Below, piece after piece: positions 49,901 through 56,677 of a stretch of 64,000 bases of DNA. The notes beneath the pieces are model-generated. The model was not told where the DNA came from, made no database searches, and worked only from the letters and a program-made list of their open reading frames with translations. Source of the DNA: Actinernus sp. WN-2022 (taxonomy: Eukaryota; Cnidaria; Anthozoa; Actiniaria; Actinernidae); NCBI GenBank assembly GCA_030867875.1, contig JAOWCC010001634.1, positions 36,661,867 to 36,725,866 of the forward strand, written 5' to 3'. The position numbers and the translations under genes are program-made. Numbering within the stretch: the first letter of the stretch is position 1; each line of letters starts with the position of its first letter.

Positions 49901-50524
49901 GACCTGGAAGAGATTGGCGAGGCATACGAACTCGAGAGTAGGAAGGACCAGATCCGAATCAAACGCCCTTTCCAAGTAGGTATCGCTGTGTACCAGCTCG
50001 CAAAGCTGCGTATGCTCGAGTTCTACTACGACTTCCTTGATAAGTACATCGCCCGCGAGGACTTCGAGTACATACAGATGGACACAGACAGCGCCTACAT
50101 TGCCATCTCTGGAAATAGCATCGATGAAGTCGTACGATCGGAACTGCGAGAGGATTTCGAAGCCGATAGGAAGGAATGGCTAGCTTGGGACAAGTGGAGC
50201 AGTCGTACCCCAGGACTCTTCAAACTCGAATTCGAAGGACAGCGCGCCATTGCCCTATGCTCGAAAGCCTACTACGTCGATACGGGTGGCAGCAAGAAGT
50301 ATTCCGTCAAAGGTATGTCTAGACGGCACAACGACATTTCGTGGGATCGATTCGAAGCAGCCCTCCAGGGTAGTATCGACATGGCGAAGAACCGAGGCTT
50401 CCGACTATTGCCAGAAGGTATGGCAACCTACGAACAACAGAAGCTTGGGTTATCGGCTTACTACGACAAAAGACACGTTCTTCCCGATGGAATCCACACC
50501 GAGCCAATAGAGTACGCTGTCTAG
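46934..50524 (+). CDS. pPolB: Protein-primed DNA polymerase B (pPolB), 1196 aa
   Basis: Replicates the element from protein-primed ends. Domains in order: an OTU-like arrangement D170-N-L-C173 with H261 in GHAFYI (inference); a C2HC-type zinc finger at 277-297; a FHGCYFHGCPKCF block near 388; the 3'-5' exonuclease with ExoI D444/E446 in YDFEAY, ExoII GFNSGRYDLNLI with D554 and ExoIII Y680-NNL-D684; polymerase motif A D783 in GYDANALYLS, motif B K950...NSAYG, motif C D1050-T-D1052-S, and KAYYV near 1111. All catalytic residues are present, and the length is usual for Polintons. The ATG follows cassette L2. Its stop TAG lies in the palindrome CTAG that also holds the stop of the convergent integrase gene. 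Confidence 0.97.
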   Translation: MARPRSEPLPRSLAREAGAILDERDGMLEGVEIGRRTIRWRFFQGVAGDLTPRIMEKLVAKVTTSFYLRYSYTYRIRNVNDGRVMLFSKTVPGSPWVNILGDAEEWINNKETARLNPDNINRPNTQWAFVRWIYVDVKVVIDRQLLLGTGPLPQWLRQKKGMIALDRYGDNLCLWRCLAVCKGARADKCNTSARKLAQDFYRLTAPTQDVPRTSLDQLEEVELHFGIGIRVYEPTEDGAWHLTRHAAHYKHTMTIGIYDGHAFYIKNIDKIGSIYVCNDCKQRFTKASNLQRHADRCRRGETKIVCPGKVITVPQSAYEKAFWPESTASKVALRWLEREAERIQKHIHHAACGHGGEHWIEGAPVDGYEPLSKTIFQFHGCYFHGCPKCFPRERRLYLKTCERTESLREAGYVVVEAWGCSTKKTNEPVPTPTQTAYPHAIVYDFEAYLDRTKGRQPTDRLTIESVHVPISVSIADTYNRTPTHICRRDPKELIAAFVEELQQRAQTIRVAMARWYRLDKPKFSFDTLPKRQQAKIDEWISQVPVLGFNSGRYDLNLIREHFVGTIADTCPKVRVAKKANTTMFLLTPDFRFLDVMNYLGPGTSYERWITAYGCELQKSFFPYEWFDSPDKLDHVGLPDYQEWGSKLKREHLLSRSEFEDCKRTFLDKGMETFADWLRYYNNLDVVPFLEALEKMRDFYHEKGVDMLKDAVSIPGVSLQFLLRGSVERGAEMYAPSKEAYHMLKGAVVGGPSIVFTRRHEAGVTKIRSHQGGTKVCRKVLGYDANALYLSTMEFEMPCGKEEVVHYDEPGPEAEGFVECLRGGTWFGYAEVDIEIPKELWKKFEEMPPFFYNKKIPKEAIPPQMLAYLEKTGRKRSEETKLVGSLSGKKLLLYAPLLLWYLDHGAVITAVYRTIDYEPKEIFGWFVDQVTEARRMGDVDKGEALLADVFKLLGNSAYGKLLEDLGRQTNVTYTKDEKIVDKALRSVWFEDLEEIGEAYELESRKDQIRIKRPFQVGIAVYQLAKLRMLEFYYDFLDKYIAREDFEYIQMDTDSAYIAISGNSIDEVVRSELREDFEADRKEWLAWDKWSSRTPGLFKLEFEGQRAIALCSKAYYVDTGGSKKYSVKGMSRRHNDISWDRFEAALQGSIDMAKNRGFRLLPEGMATYEQQKLGLSAYYDKRHVLPDGIHTEPIEYAV

Positions 50525-51573
50525 CGCTTGGGTACAAACAGAATTCCTTTTGGTGGTAGTTCCGTATCCCTAGGAACAACTTGTAGCTCTTCACGAACAA
50601 ATCCACGTTTGGGTGCGTCCTTCTCCCCTTCTCGCTTCGCAAGGTAGTAAAGCACAGGCTGTCCCGAAGATACTACACTTCGCGAAATGGTGTATATCTG
50701 CAAACTCCACACAGGATCAGTAGCTCTACGTTTTTCACCTCCTTCCAATTCTCCTGGTGCGTAAAGATATCGAACTAGAACGTCGAATGGTAGGCGCTCT
50801 TCTCTCAATCCAACGGTGCGCGAATACGTAGGAGTCTTTAGGTCTACTTGCTGCGTCACTACGGAATTCGAAGGCTCCTTTCCTGTAAGTCGAGTCACCT
50901 CACTGTTCATGGCTTTGATAACCATTGGTAAACGAACTACCCACTCTCTACTACGCGCATCCGATCCTTCAGATGTGAGTACCATCTCTTGTGCATATTG
51001 GTACCCAAACAATCTCTCAGCTAGAGTTCTATTTGCTCGTTCGACGAAGCCTTGCGCTCTATGATTACCAGCCTCACCTCGTTGAACTTTCGTACCATGT
51101 AGTTCTAGCGTTTCAGACATACGTCCCATGAATTCTCTACCAGGATCTACTTGCAACGTCTTTGGCCATTCGAGTGGACTACGTTTGTAGATTCGTTCGA
51201 ATGCCGCAGCAACTTCACCACTATCTTTAGATGCCAAAGGTTCGGCTTCTTTGTATCGAGAAGCTACGTCGATTACTACCAATGCGTACTTGTATAGCTT
51301 CCGTCCACGCCCAGGTCGATCATGTGGTAGAAATATCAAATCAGCTTGGTGGACTTCATTTGGTTTCGATACAGTCCAATGCGGTCGTGGAATGTGTTTT
51401 GGTGGTGGTAGATATACTTGCCATATAGATTGCTTTTCCAACCAACTCCTAGCTACGTCTTCTGATGCTTTCGCTGCTACCGATAGCTTACCAATTGCAG
51501 AGTGACCTTTCCAATAGCCCATAGGACCATAGAAGATATTCGCAAGTTTAGAATCCATCATACATCTATACAT
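50521..51573 (-). CDS. INT: Retroviral-type integrase, about 350 aa
   Basis: Catalyses insertion of element ends into host DNA. The rve core shows D in VHQADLIF, D in LQVDPGREF, and E in QGFVERANRTLAERLF, about 35 residues after the second D, the DD35E pattern. The C-terminal part (PVWSLQIYTISR ... REELQVVP) resembles the small beta-barrel tail found in many Polinton and retroelement integrases. No chromodomain was recognised. The frame is open upstream of the first ATG only from a TTG, so the ATG at 51573 was chosen. Another at 51558 is possible. Convergent with the polymerase, with stop codons overlapping by 2 nt. Confidence 0.95.
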   Translation of the reverse strand: MYRCMMDSKLANIFYGPMGYWKGHSAIGKLSVAAKASEDVARSWLEKQSIWQVYLPPPKHIPRPHWTVSKPNEVHQADLIFLPHDRPGRGRKLYKYALVVIDVASRYKEAEPLASKDSGEVAAAFERIYKRSPLEWPKTLQVDPGREFMGRMSETLELHGTKVQRGEAGNHRAQGFVERANRTLAERLFGYQYAQEMVLTSEGSDARSREWVVRLPMVIKAMNSEVTRLTGKEPSNSVVTQQVDLKTPTYSRTVGLREERLPFDVLVRYLYAPGELEGGEKRRATDPVWSLQIYTISRSVVSSGQPVLYYLAKREGEKDAPKRGFVREELQVVPRDTELPPKGILFVPKR

Positions 51574-51663
51574 TCTAACCTTCAACAGATGAAAAAAAAA
51601 AGAAAAGAATAAGAACCAGGCCTCATTCCTTTCTTTTTTCCTTTTTTTTTTTTTTGTATTTTT
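51574..51663. other. A-run / T-run foldback
   Basis: Gatgaaaaaaaaaagaaaagaataagaa faces a long T-rich run with ttctttttt and tttttttttttt across ccaggcctc. A similar A/T foldback occurs at 62026-62097. They could act as insulating or 3'-end signals between genes, but no function is shown. Confidence 0.4.
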
Positions 51664-51665
51664 TT

Positions 51666-51845
51666 TAGTAGTGACTTAAGTAGTAACTTAGTAGTAGCTT
51701 AGTAGTAACTTAGTAGTAGCTTAGTAGTAACTTAGTAGTAGCTTAGTAGTAACTTAGTAGTAGCTAGTAGTAGCTTAGTAGTAGCTTAGTAGTAACCTAG
51801 TAGTAGCTTAGTAGTAGCTTAGTAGTAGCTTAGTAGTAGTACCTA
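51666..51845. repeat. 11-bp tandem repeat (AGTAGTAACTT / AGTAGTAGCTT)
   Basis: About 16 units in alternating variants, with a few shortened copies. The AGTAGTA core equals the terminal bases of the element (AGTAGTATAG). It lies between the integrase start and the cluster of small genes. Confidence 0.85.
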
Positions 51846-51849
51846 GTAC

Positions 51850-51964
51850 GTTTCTATAACCATCTACTAATAGCGTATCCAGCGCCTAGCATTCCACCAC
51901 CAACGTAGAGCAACTCGCCAGTCTTCTGATTGTTTGAGGGTCGGTAGTAGTCAGATAAGCGGGG
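51850..51964 (-). CDS. Possible 36-codon in-frame extension or small ORF
   Basis: Directly after the TAA of the 104-aa gene the same frame stays open for about 36 codons and reads ...SDYYRPSNNQKTGELLYVGG, then a glycine-rich hydrophobic GMLGAGYAISRWL before a stop. It looks like a real membrane tail. There is no upstream ATG except M in GGGMLG, so it would need read-through or a non-AUG start. It may instead be a decayed gene. Confidence 0.3.
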
Positions 51965-52279
51965 TTATTTCATCCCTTCGAGCCGTTCTAGCGCCTTACG
52001 TAACTTATCGGATTGCACGAAGGCTTTGTTGGTATCTCTTTGAACGTTGTATGCGTCGCGTTCAAGACCTTCCTGATTTTGTGCAAAGTCGTATAATCTT
52101 TGACGTTCGGTTCTATACGCTGTCATTTCAGATTCTTGTCTTTCGATGGCCCTATCGTGTCTCTCTCGTTCCGTATCTGTATCACCCTTTCCAATCATTC
52201 TAGCTAGTATGCCACCACCAGTAAATGCCGTCGCATTCAAAACAGCGCCGAAAATTGTCATAGCAATTGCTGCTGCCAT
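51965..52279 (-). CDS. Small membrane/coiled-coil protein, 104 aa
   Basis: The N-terminal 25-30 residues (MAAAIAMTIFGAVLNATAF...) are hydrophobic and glycine-rich like a membrane segment. The rest is highly charged and helical (TERERHDRAIERQESEM...), probably a coiled coil. Not recognised. Its ATG overlaps the stop of the 69-aa gene as TAATG, so it may depend on translation of that gene. Position among capsid-region genes suggests a minor particle protein, by inference only. Confidence 0.75.
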   Translation of the reverse strand: MAAAIAMTIFGAVLNATAFTGGGILARMIGKGDTDTERERHDRAIERQESEMTAYRTERQRLYDFAQNQEGLERDAYNVQRDTNKAFVQSDKLRKALERLEGMK

Positions 52280-52488
52280 TACGGTATGATCTTTTGTTTC
52301 TCAAGATATTGTTTCGCGTATAAGCTACCAAGTATCACGGCGTTCCACTTTGCGAAATTCACTAGGGAAGAAGAAGGATCGCTAAGCATAGATTCCTTGG
52401 TAGTCTTTTTTACGATCCACCCAATACCAGAAGCGAGTCCAACAATTATGGCTGCATCGGTTGCCGTCTTCATCAATTCCTTATCCAT
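52279..52488 (-). CDS. Small membrane protein, 69 aa
   Basis: Two hydrophobic segments (AAIIVGLASGIGWIV and AVILGSLYA) are separated by a polar loop. A TATA-rich string (cttatatatg) lies 5 bases before the ATG. The stop overlaps the next ATG (TAATG). Unknown function; a small membrane protein of a particle is plausible. Confidence 0.75.
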   Translation of the reverse strand: MDKELMKTATDAAIIVGLASGIGWIVKKTTKESMLSDPSSSLVNFAKWNAVILGSLYAKQYLEKQKIIP

Positions 52489-52525
52489 CTCGACATATAT
52501 AAGTATGGTCTCTAGTCTCTAAGAG

Positions 52526-52879
52526 TTACTCCATGTCTAGTATCGTAAGCTTTGCCGGAGCTGCAGGTCGTGTCGTGCTAACGGCGGCAGCTCGCGTGTT
52601 GCCATCTACATACTTCTTGTATGCAAAGTACGTGCCAAACAATGTAGCGCCAGTACCGATGACTGCGAGGATAGTCAGGTTTTCGAACCGACATTTCTCT
52701 ACGTCAGTTTCTTTGGACGGTTCATTTTCACGTTCTATCTCCATCCTTTGAGCTTCTTTTGCACGGGCAGTGACCTTCTCCCAAGCTAATTTTCCTGCTG
52801 CAACGCGCTTTGGGTTTTTTACCTTAGTTGGTGCAGTCGTCGGAGGATTCGCAGTTATCTGATCCGTCTGTCCTTCCAT
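52526..52879 (-). CDS. Small membrane protein, 117 aa (paralogue B)
   Basis: It begins MEGQTDQITANPPTTAPTKV, nearly identical to the upstream 124-aa gene, then KNPKR, a long charged helix, EKCRFENL, and one membrane segment (LAVIGTGATLFGTYFAY). The upstream in-frame TTG was not used. The ATG is preceded by tatacctactatatcga, and the first 56 nt overlap the end of the 124-aa gene in another frame. Product of a tandem duplication. Confidence 0.7.
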   Translation of the reverse strand: MEGQTDQITANPPTTAPTKVKNPKRVAAGKLAWEKVTARAKEAQRMEIERENEPSKETDVEKCRFENLTILAVIGTGATLFGTYFAYKKYVDGNTRAAAVSTTRPAAPAKLTILDME

Positions 52880-53198
52880 CTTGCTTCGATATAGTAGGTA
52901 TATGTGAAGGTTCAACAGTTGTACCAGGAATGAACGCTTCGATCAGTATGTCGCCTATACCAACCAATAAAGCGCCTGTACAAAACAATAAGACGCCTGT
53001 GCCAACTAAGAAAGCGCTCATGTCGACCAGTATGTCGCCTGCGTCGATGACTGCGAAGACAGCATTAGTAGGTGCGCTTTCGAACCAACCTTTCTCTTTG
53101 CGTAGTTCTTTTCCAGTCGTAGCGCGCTTTGGATCTTCTACCTTAGTTGGTACAGTCGTCGGAGGATTCGCAGTTATCTGATCCGTCTGTCCTTCCAT
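52824..53198 (-). CDS. Small membrane protein, 124 aa (paralogue A)
   Basis: It starts MEGQTDQITANPPTTVPTKV. The middle (EKGWFESAPTNAVFAVIDAG) aligns with paralogue B, then comes a hydrophobic, internally repetitive stretch (LVGTGVLLFCTGALLVGIGD). It ends with IPGTTVEPSHIPTISKQDG and an acidic, Cys-containing tail. That tail is almost the same as the tail of the 183-aa gene and is encoded in DNA that also encodes the N-terminus of the next gene. Function unknown. Confidence 0.7.
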   Translation of the reverse strand: MEGQTDQITANPPTTVPTKVEDPKRATTGKELRKEKGWFESAPTNAVFAVIDAGDILVDMSAFLVGTGVLLFCTGALLVGIGDILIEAFIPGTTVEPSHIPTISKQDGRTDGSDNCESSDDCTN

Positions 53199-53694
53199 CT
53201 TGATTCGATATAGTAGGTATATGTGAAGGTTCAACAGTTGTACCAGGAATGACTACGTGGCCAGATATGTGGAATAGGACGCTAGCTAGAGCTACAAGGC
53301 GACCTGCCTTAAGTGATAGTAGGCCAGTCGCAGCACTGATCTCGTTGCGGACTAGAGGGTCTTCTTGTAGGTCCTTGATCAGGGCTTCTTGAGAATCTAT
53401 TGGTACTAGGTAGGCAACTAGACGGGTAGCTAGACGCGTCACGCCGTCGACTAAGCCTTTCGTTACTTGCTGAGCTAGGACGGCCTGATACCTCCTATAC
53501 AACTTGTCTACTTCTTTCTCAGGAAGTCTAGAGATGTCTCCTAGGGAAAAGTTCTTACCTAAGTATTCTTTCGTTACGCCTGTTGCGGCTAAGATCGAAA
53601 GTGATTCGCGATTGTCTGACGTAACGTCTAGGTCGGTTGGTGGTGGGCTTGTTACGTCCTCACCGAATATCTCGAGTATTTCCTTATCAGTCAT
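53143..53694 (-). CDS. Capsid-region protein, 183 aa
   Basis: Charged N-terminus (MTDKEILEIFGEDV), a helical middle (LPEKEVDKLYRRYQAVLAQQ), then a moderately hydrophobic region and the tail IPGTTVEPSHIPTISNQDG that it shares with the 124-aa protein. It overlaps the ATPase stop by 8 nt (ATGACTGA) and the next gene by 56 nt. Not recognised. Linkage to ATPase and capsid genes suggests a particle role. Confidence 0.75.
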   Translation of the reverse strand: MTDKEILEIFGEDVTSPPPTDLDVTSDNRESLSILAATGVTKEYLGKNFSLGDISRLPEKEVDKLYRRYQAVLAQQVTKGLVDGVTRLATRLVAYLVPIDSQEALIKDLQEDPLVRNEISAATGLLSLKAGRLVALASVLFHISGHVVIPGTTVEPSHIPTISNQDGRTDGSDNCESSDDCTN

Positions 53695-54307
53695 AATATG
53701 TTATAGGTGCTGGGAGCTCTAACACTACCTCGAAAGGATGGCGTAGACAGAAGCACATGCGAGCGAACTTATGGGATCCAAGTATCGTTCGTAACTCTTT
53801 ACATTCTTGCGGGCCTCCATAATCCTCAAATATCCTTTTGCCATCTACGGCCGATGCTGTATGAAATGCTACTACGATAGCTACGTTCTCGCGGAAGGGT
53901 TTACATATGCTCGTTAGTTGTTGGGACAGCACCCAAATGGAAAGCCCTATATGTCGTGCAGAAAAGGCTAAGTCCACTAGCTTTTCAGTTCGTTTCTTGA
54001 CGTCCTTCGATGCGGCGCAATCATCGAGAATCAATAGAGTATTGGTACCTGACCAAAATGTTGCGCAAATACTCAAAGTAGCATCGATGGCATCCTGCGG
54101 TGGTGACATGACGAAGAAATGAGGATCTCCATTTGCAAATCCACGATAAGTTTTGTTGTGGGCATACGTAGGACAAATCAGTACTATGTAATCGAACTTA
54201 CCACGAAACGATCCACGAAGTTGTTCTATGAGAAACGCAGTCTTCCCACAATTCGTTGGACCGACTATGAGTGCGTTGAACGGTACGTGCTCTACGAGAG
54301 AATCCAT
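53687..54307 (-). CDS. ATP: FtsK/HerA-type DNA packaging ATPase, 206 aa
   Basis: P-loop ATPase expected to pump the genome into the capsid. Walker A GPTNCGKT at residues 16-23; Walker B LLILDD at 91-96 (Asp-Asp rather than Asp-Glu); SQQLTSICKPFREN near 128-141 looks like the sensor/arginine region. Length is normal for Polinton ATPases. Its ATG overlaps the capsid gene stop as TGATG, and its own stop overlaps the 183-aa gene start. A TATA-like agtatagtatactg sits directly before the ATG, inside the capsid gene. Confidence 0.93.
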   Translation of the reverse strand: MDSLVEHVPFNALIVGPTNCGKTAFLIEQLRGSFRGKFDYIVLICPTYAHNKTYRGFANGDPHFFVMSPPQDAIDATLSICATFWSGTNTLLILDDCAASKDVKKRTEKLVDLAFSARHIGLSIWVLSQQLTSICKPFRENVAIVVAFHTASAVDGKRIFEDYGGPQECKELRTILGSHKFARMCFCLRHPFEVVLELPAPITYYD

Positions 54308-55542
54308 CAGTATACTATACTATGTAAAGATCTGTTCAATATCATGACCTGAGCGTCCGCAAGGACGTAGATGTGCATTTTCACATTTCCACTTCCCTTC
54401 GCAGTTCTATGTATGCGAATGTCGATGTCCTTTCCACTGCCGGTTTGTGCCAAGCCATCACCATGAACGGTGGAATCTTTTGCTGTGCGACAATCGATTA
54501 GGATAGCGAATCTATTTTCAAAGAACTTCTTCGGAGTCATGGAAGTATTGGGCGTACCAAACCAACCTTTTGCAGCCTCCCAGAAATCTAGGGGAAGCAT
54601 GCCGCTTGGAAAGAGTCTGTTGGGAATTCCGTTGACATCTACTTCTACCTTCAAAATATCTGGATTCGAGAATGATTCGCTATCTCGCGTGCCAATGGTA
54701 GGTGGATCTATGAATAGTAGAAGTAGTCCAGCAAAGGATCGTCGTGGAACATTAACGTTTTGAGATATCAAAGTATCGGATGTTTTAGCGATATCTACTG
54801 TCTTGAAGTGAACAGCGTAGTTGTATAGGAATGCAGTACCTATTTCGTATTTGTGAAGTGCACTACTAGCCAGCGTTCCGTCCCTGATTGCTTCGTATTC
54901 TAGTTGGATGTTGGTAAGTTGGTACGTACCTATCTTCGTCGTATCCGATCCAATTACGACCTCGTTGGCAGGCGCTAGAGTCAACTCAAATGTAATGGTA
55001 TTTTCTAAGGCATATGGATATAGAACTCCATGTTGTGTCAGAATGTCAACATCTAATGGAATCCTATACTTGGAACCACATGCAGCTAGGAGCGCGTTGT
55101 CTGCAGCAGACGAAGTACTTGCGTCACCAGCTTTCGATCGTAGCTTGTTTACGTTCTCTGATTGAATGCCTTGTTGTACTCTAGACTCTCTCTCCTGCGT
55201 AGATAGGTATACATCGGAGTACGTTTGTAGGAGGTCTGGCCTGACAAGGTCTTCTACTGTTTCAGCTCCCATCCTACAGATTCTACGCATGACCAAGCAG
55301 CGTCCAACGTTCGAAACGACTCTATTATTCGCATGTCCACCAGATAGTACGATGTCGACCAATAGCGCTAAGCTACCAGGTACTAGTACTACACCTTCTG
55401 CTAGCTTTGGGACTTCTACGTATAGAGTCTCACCTGGATTGGCAGATGATCGAGTGAAAGTTTTCCTATACAAGTCTCGTGGAGCCTTGAGTGCATGAGG
55501 CTCTCTTCGTGCTTGTGTGGGATCCAACTTTGATGAGATCAT
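54307..55542 (-). CDS. MCP: Major capsid protein, double jelly-roll type, 411 aa
   Basis: Expected to form the hexon-like capsid shell. I recognise the family by characteristic stretches: VVSNVGRCLV, TQHGVLYPYALENTITFELT, YQLTNIQLEYE, FAGLLLLFIDP, NPDILKVEVDVNGIPN, RTAKGSGNVKMHIYVLADAQ. Sequence is beta-rich throughout, and length and the position next to the ATPase fit. The double jelly-roll assignment comes from family knowledge and cannot be shown by eye. The ATG at 55542 was chosen over upstream in-frame codons because it is set symmetrically around the palindromic TATA box shared with the divergent gene at 55577. Confidence 0.85.
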   Translation of the reverse strand: MISSKLDPTQARREPHALKAPRDLYRKTFTRSSANPGETLYVEVPKLAEGVVLVPGSLALLVDIVLSGGHANNRVVSNVGRCLVMRRICRMGAETVEDLVRPDLLQTYSDVYLSTQERESRVQQGIQSENVNKLRSKAGDASTSSAADNALLAACGSKYRIPLDVDILTQHGVLYPYALENTITFELTLAPANEVVIGSDTTKIGTYQLTNIQLEYEAIRDGTLASSALHKYEIGTAFLYNYAVHFKTVDIAKTSDTLISQNVNVPRRSFAGLLLLFIDPPTIGTRDSESFSNPDILKVEVDVNGIPNRLFPSGMLPLDFWEAAKGWFGTPNTSMTPKKFFENRFAILIDCRTAKDSTVHGDGLAQTGSGKDIDIRIHRTAKGSGNVKMHIYVLADAQVMILNRSLHSIVY

Positions 55543-55549
55543 GTTGAAT

Positions 55550-55569
55550 ATAACTATATATATAGTTAT
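55550..55569. promoter_or_regulatory. Palindromic bidirectional TATA element
   Basis: A perfect 20-bp palindrome ATAACTATATATATAGTTAT. Exactly 7 nt separate it from the capsid ATG on one side (55542) and 7 nt from the ATG of the 366-aa gene on the other (55577). Confidence 0.65.
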
Positions 55570-55576
55570 GTCTAAC

Positions 55577-56677
55577 ATGGCCTTTGATGGGAGGTATGAG
55601 GAAAGAACTGATGAAGCTGGAAGAGGAAAAGATGACGATGCTATCGATGTGGAGGAGTGGAAACGTCGCTTTCCAGACTCGACAAATGTGGAGCCTAGAG
55701 AATCGCTCGACATGAAAACTAGACGCGACTACACTAGAGAAGGCGCTAGACCAAAAGATCAGGAAACCTCGTTTTCTATAGACGATGAATGGATGGCTGA
55801 ACTCATAGACCCGAAAGACTCGAACGTTTCTAGATACGAAAGAATCCTGGAAAATCTGGAAAATGAGAAACCTCCTAAATTTTCTGATAGAGGGATTGTC
55901 TTCGAACAAAGCCTATCAGACGAAGCAAAACAGGATATGTTCGAGACCGTCTGGGAACAATATCACGATGTGGGAATTCGAGGCACGCTTAATATAGCAA
56001 CCATGTCTGACGGTAGAGTCGCTATCCACGAGTATGGAAGTAAGATAAAACATATCCCTTTGTTCACCAAGAAGGGTGAGTTATATGCGAGGACTGGGAA
56101 ATGGAAAGACCTCAAAGTAGTCCTAGGACCTTCTAGGGAAACAGCGGCAGAACAAGTCATGAAAGCTGAAGACCAAAAGAATGAGAGGATCGAACGAAAT
56201 GAAGAAATACTCAAAGACCCTACGTCTACTGAAACTCAGAAAGAGAATGCTACTAACGAAATAAGGACCGCTCAGGAGGAGCGAGCAGTCCTAGAACGAA
56301 TAGAAGAAGCTATAGTAGAACGGATGCCACTTAGGGATCGTATAAGAATCATCTTCAAGAAATATGGAGTCAGTATAATTAGCGTGGTAGCTGCGGTAAG
56401 TACTGTGATCGGCGTGATAGTTTCCAATCTGACGAAGGCAGTTCCTGCGATAGTACCAGGATTGGGAGATGCTGCCAAAGCAGTCGCCAAAAAGACTGTC
56501 AAAGCCTTAAAAGCAGTAGGCAAAAAGTTAGAGGAGATTCTACCTAAGATGATTGGGCCAATTGCGAGTTTCATATTCAGTATGGCTGCCGACGTCGTTG
56601 GAGTCTTAGCAAACAACATTTGGTTGTTAATCGTAGCAGCAGTGGTCTTCGTAGTGGAGCAATACAAACGACGTTAA
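55577..56677 (+). CDS. Membrane protein with basic helical C-terminal region, 366 aa
   Basis: The first 200 residues are charged. A helical, probably coiled-coil part (ETAAEQVMKAEDQKNERIER...) follows. Then a membrane segment (ISVVAAVSTVIGVIVSNL), an Ala/Lys-rich amphipathic region with PGLGDAAKAVAKK and KALKAVGKKLEEILPK, and a second and third hydrophobic stretch near the end (IASFIFSMAADVVGV; IWLLIVAAVVFVV) before a basic tail. The start with A at -3 and G at +4 was preferred; ATG 55568 is an alternative. A penetration or inner-membrane role is possible. Stop overlaps the convergent 421-aa gene (TTAA). Confidence 0.8.
   Translation: MAFDGRYEERTDEAGRGKDDDAIDVEEWKRRFPDSTNVEPRESLDMKTRRDYTREGARPKDQETSFSIDDEWMAELIDPKDSNVSRYERILENLENEKPPKFSDRGIVFEQSLSDEAKQDMFETVWEQYHDVGIRGTLNIATMSDGRVAIHEYGSKIKHIPLFTKKGELYARTGKWKDLKVVLGPSRETAAEQVMKAEDQKNERIERNEEILKDPTSTETQKENATNEIRTAQEERAVLERIEEAIVERMPLRDRIRIIFKKYGVSIISVVAAVSTVIGVIVSNLTKAVPAIVPGLGDAAKAVAKKTVKALKAVGKKLEEILPKMIGPIASFIFSMAADVVGVLANNIWLLIVAAVVFVVEQYKRR

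Noticed and set aside
51573..51585. Longer integrase start
   Set aside because: The extra codons begin at TTG, not ATG. The same applies to the apparent upstream starts of the 124- and 117-aa genes at 53234 and 52915.
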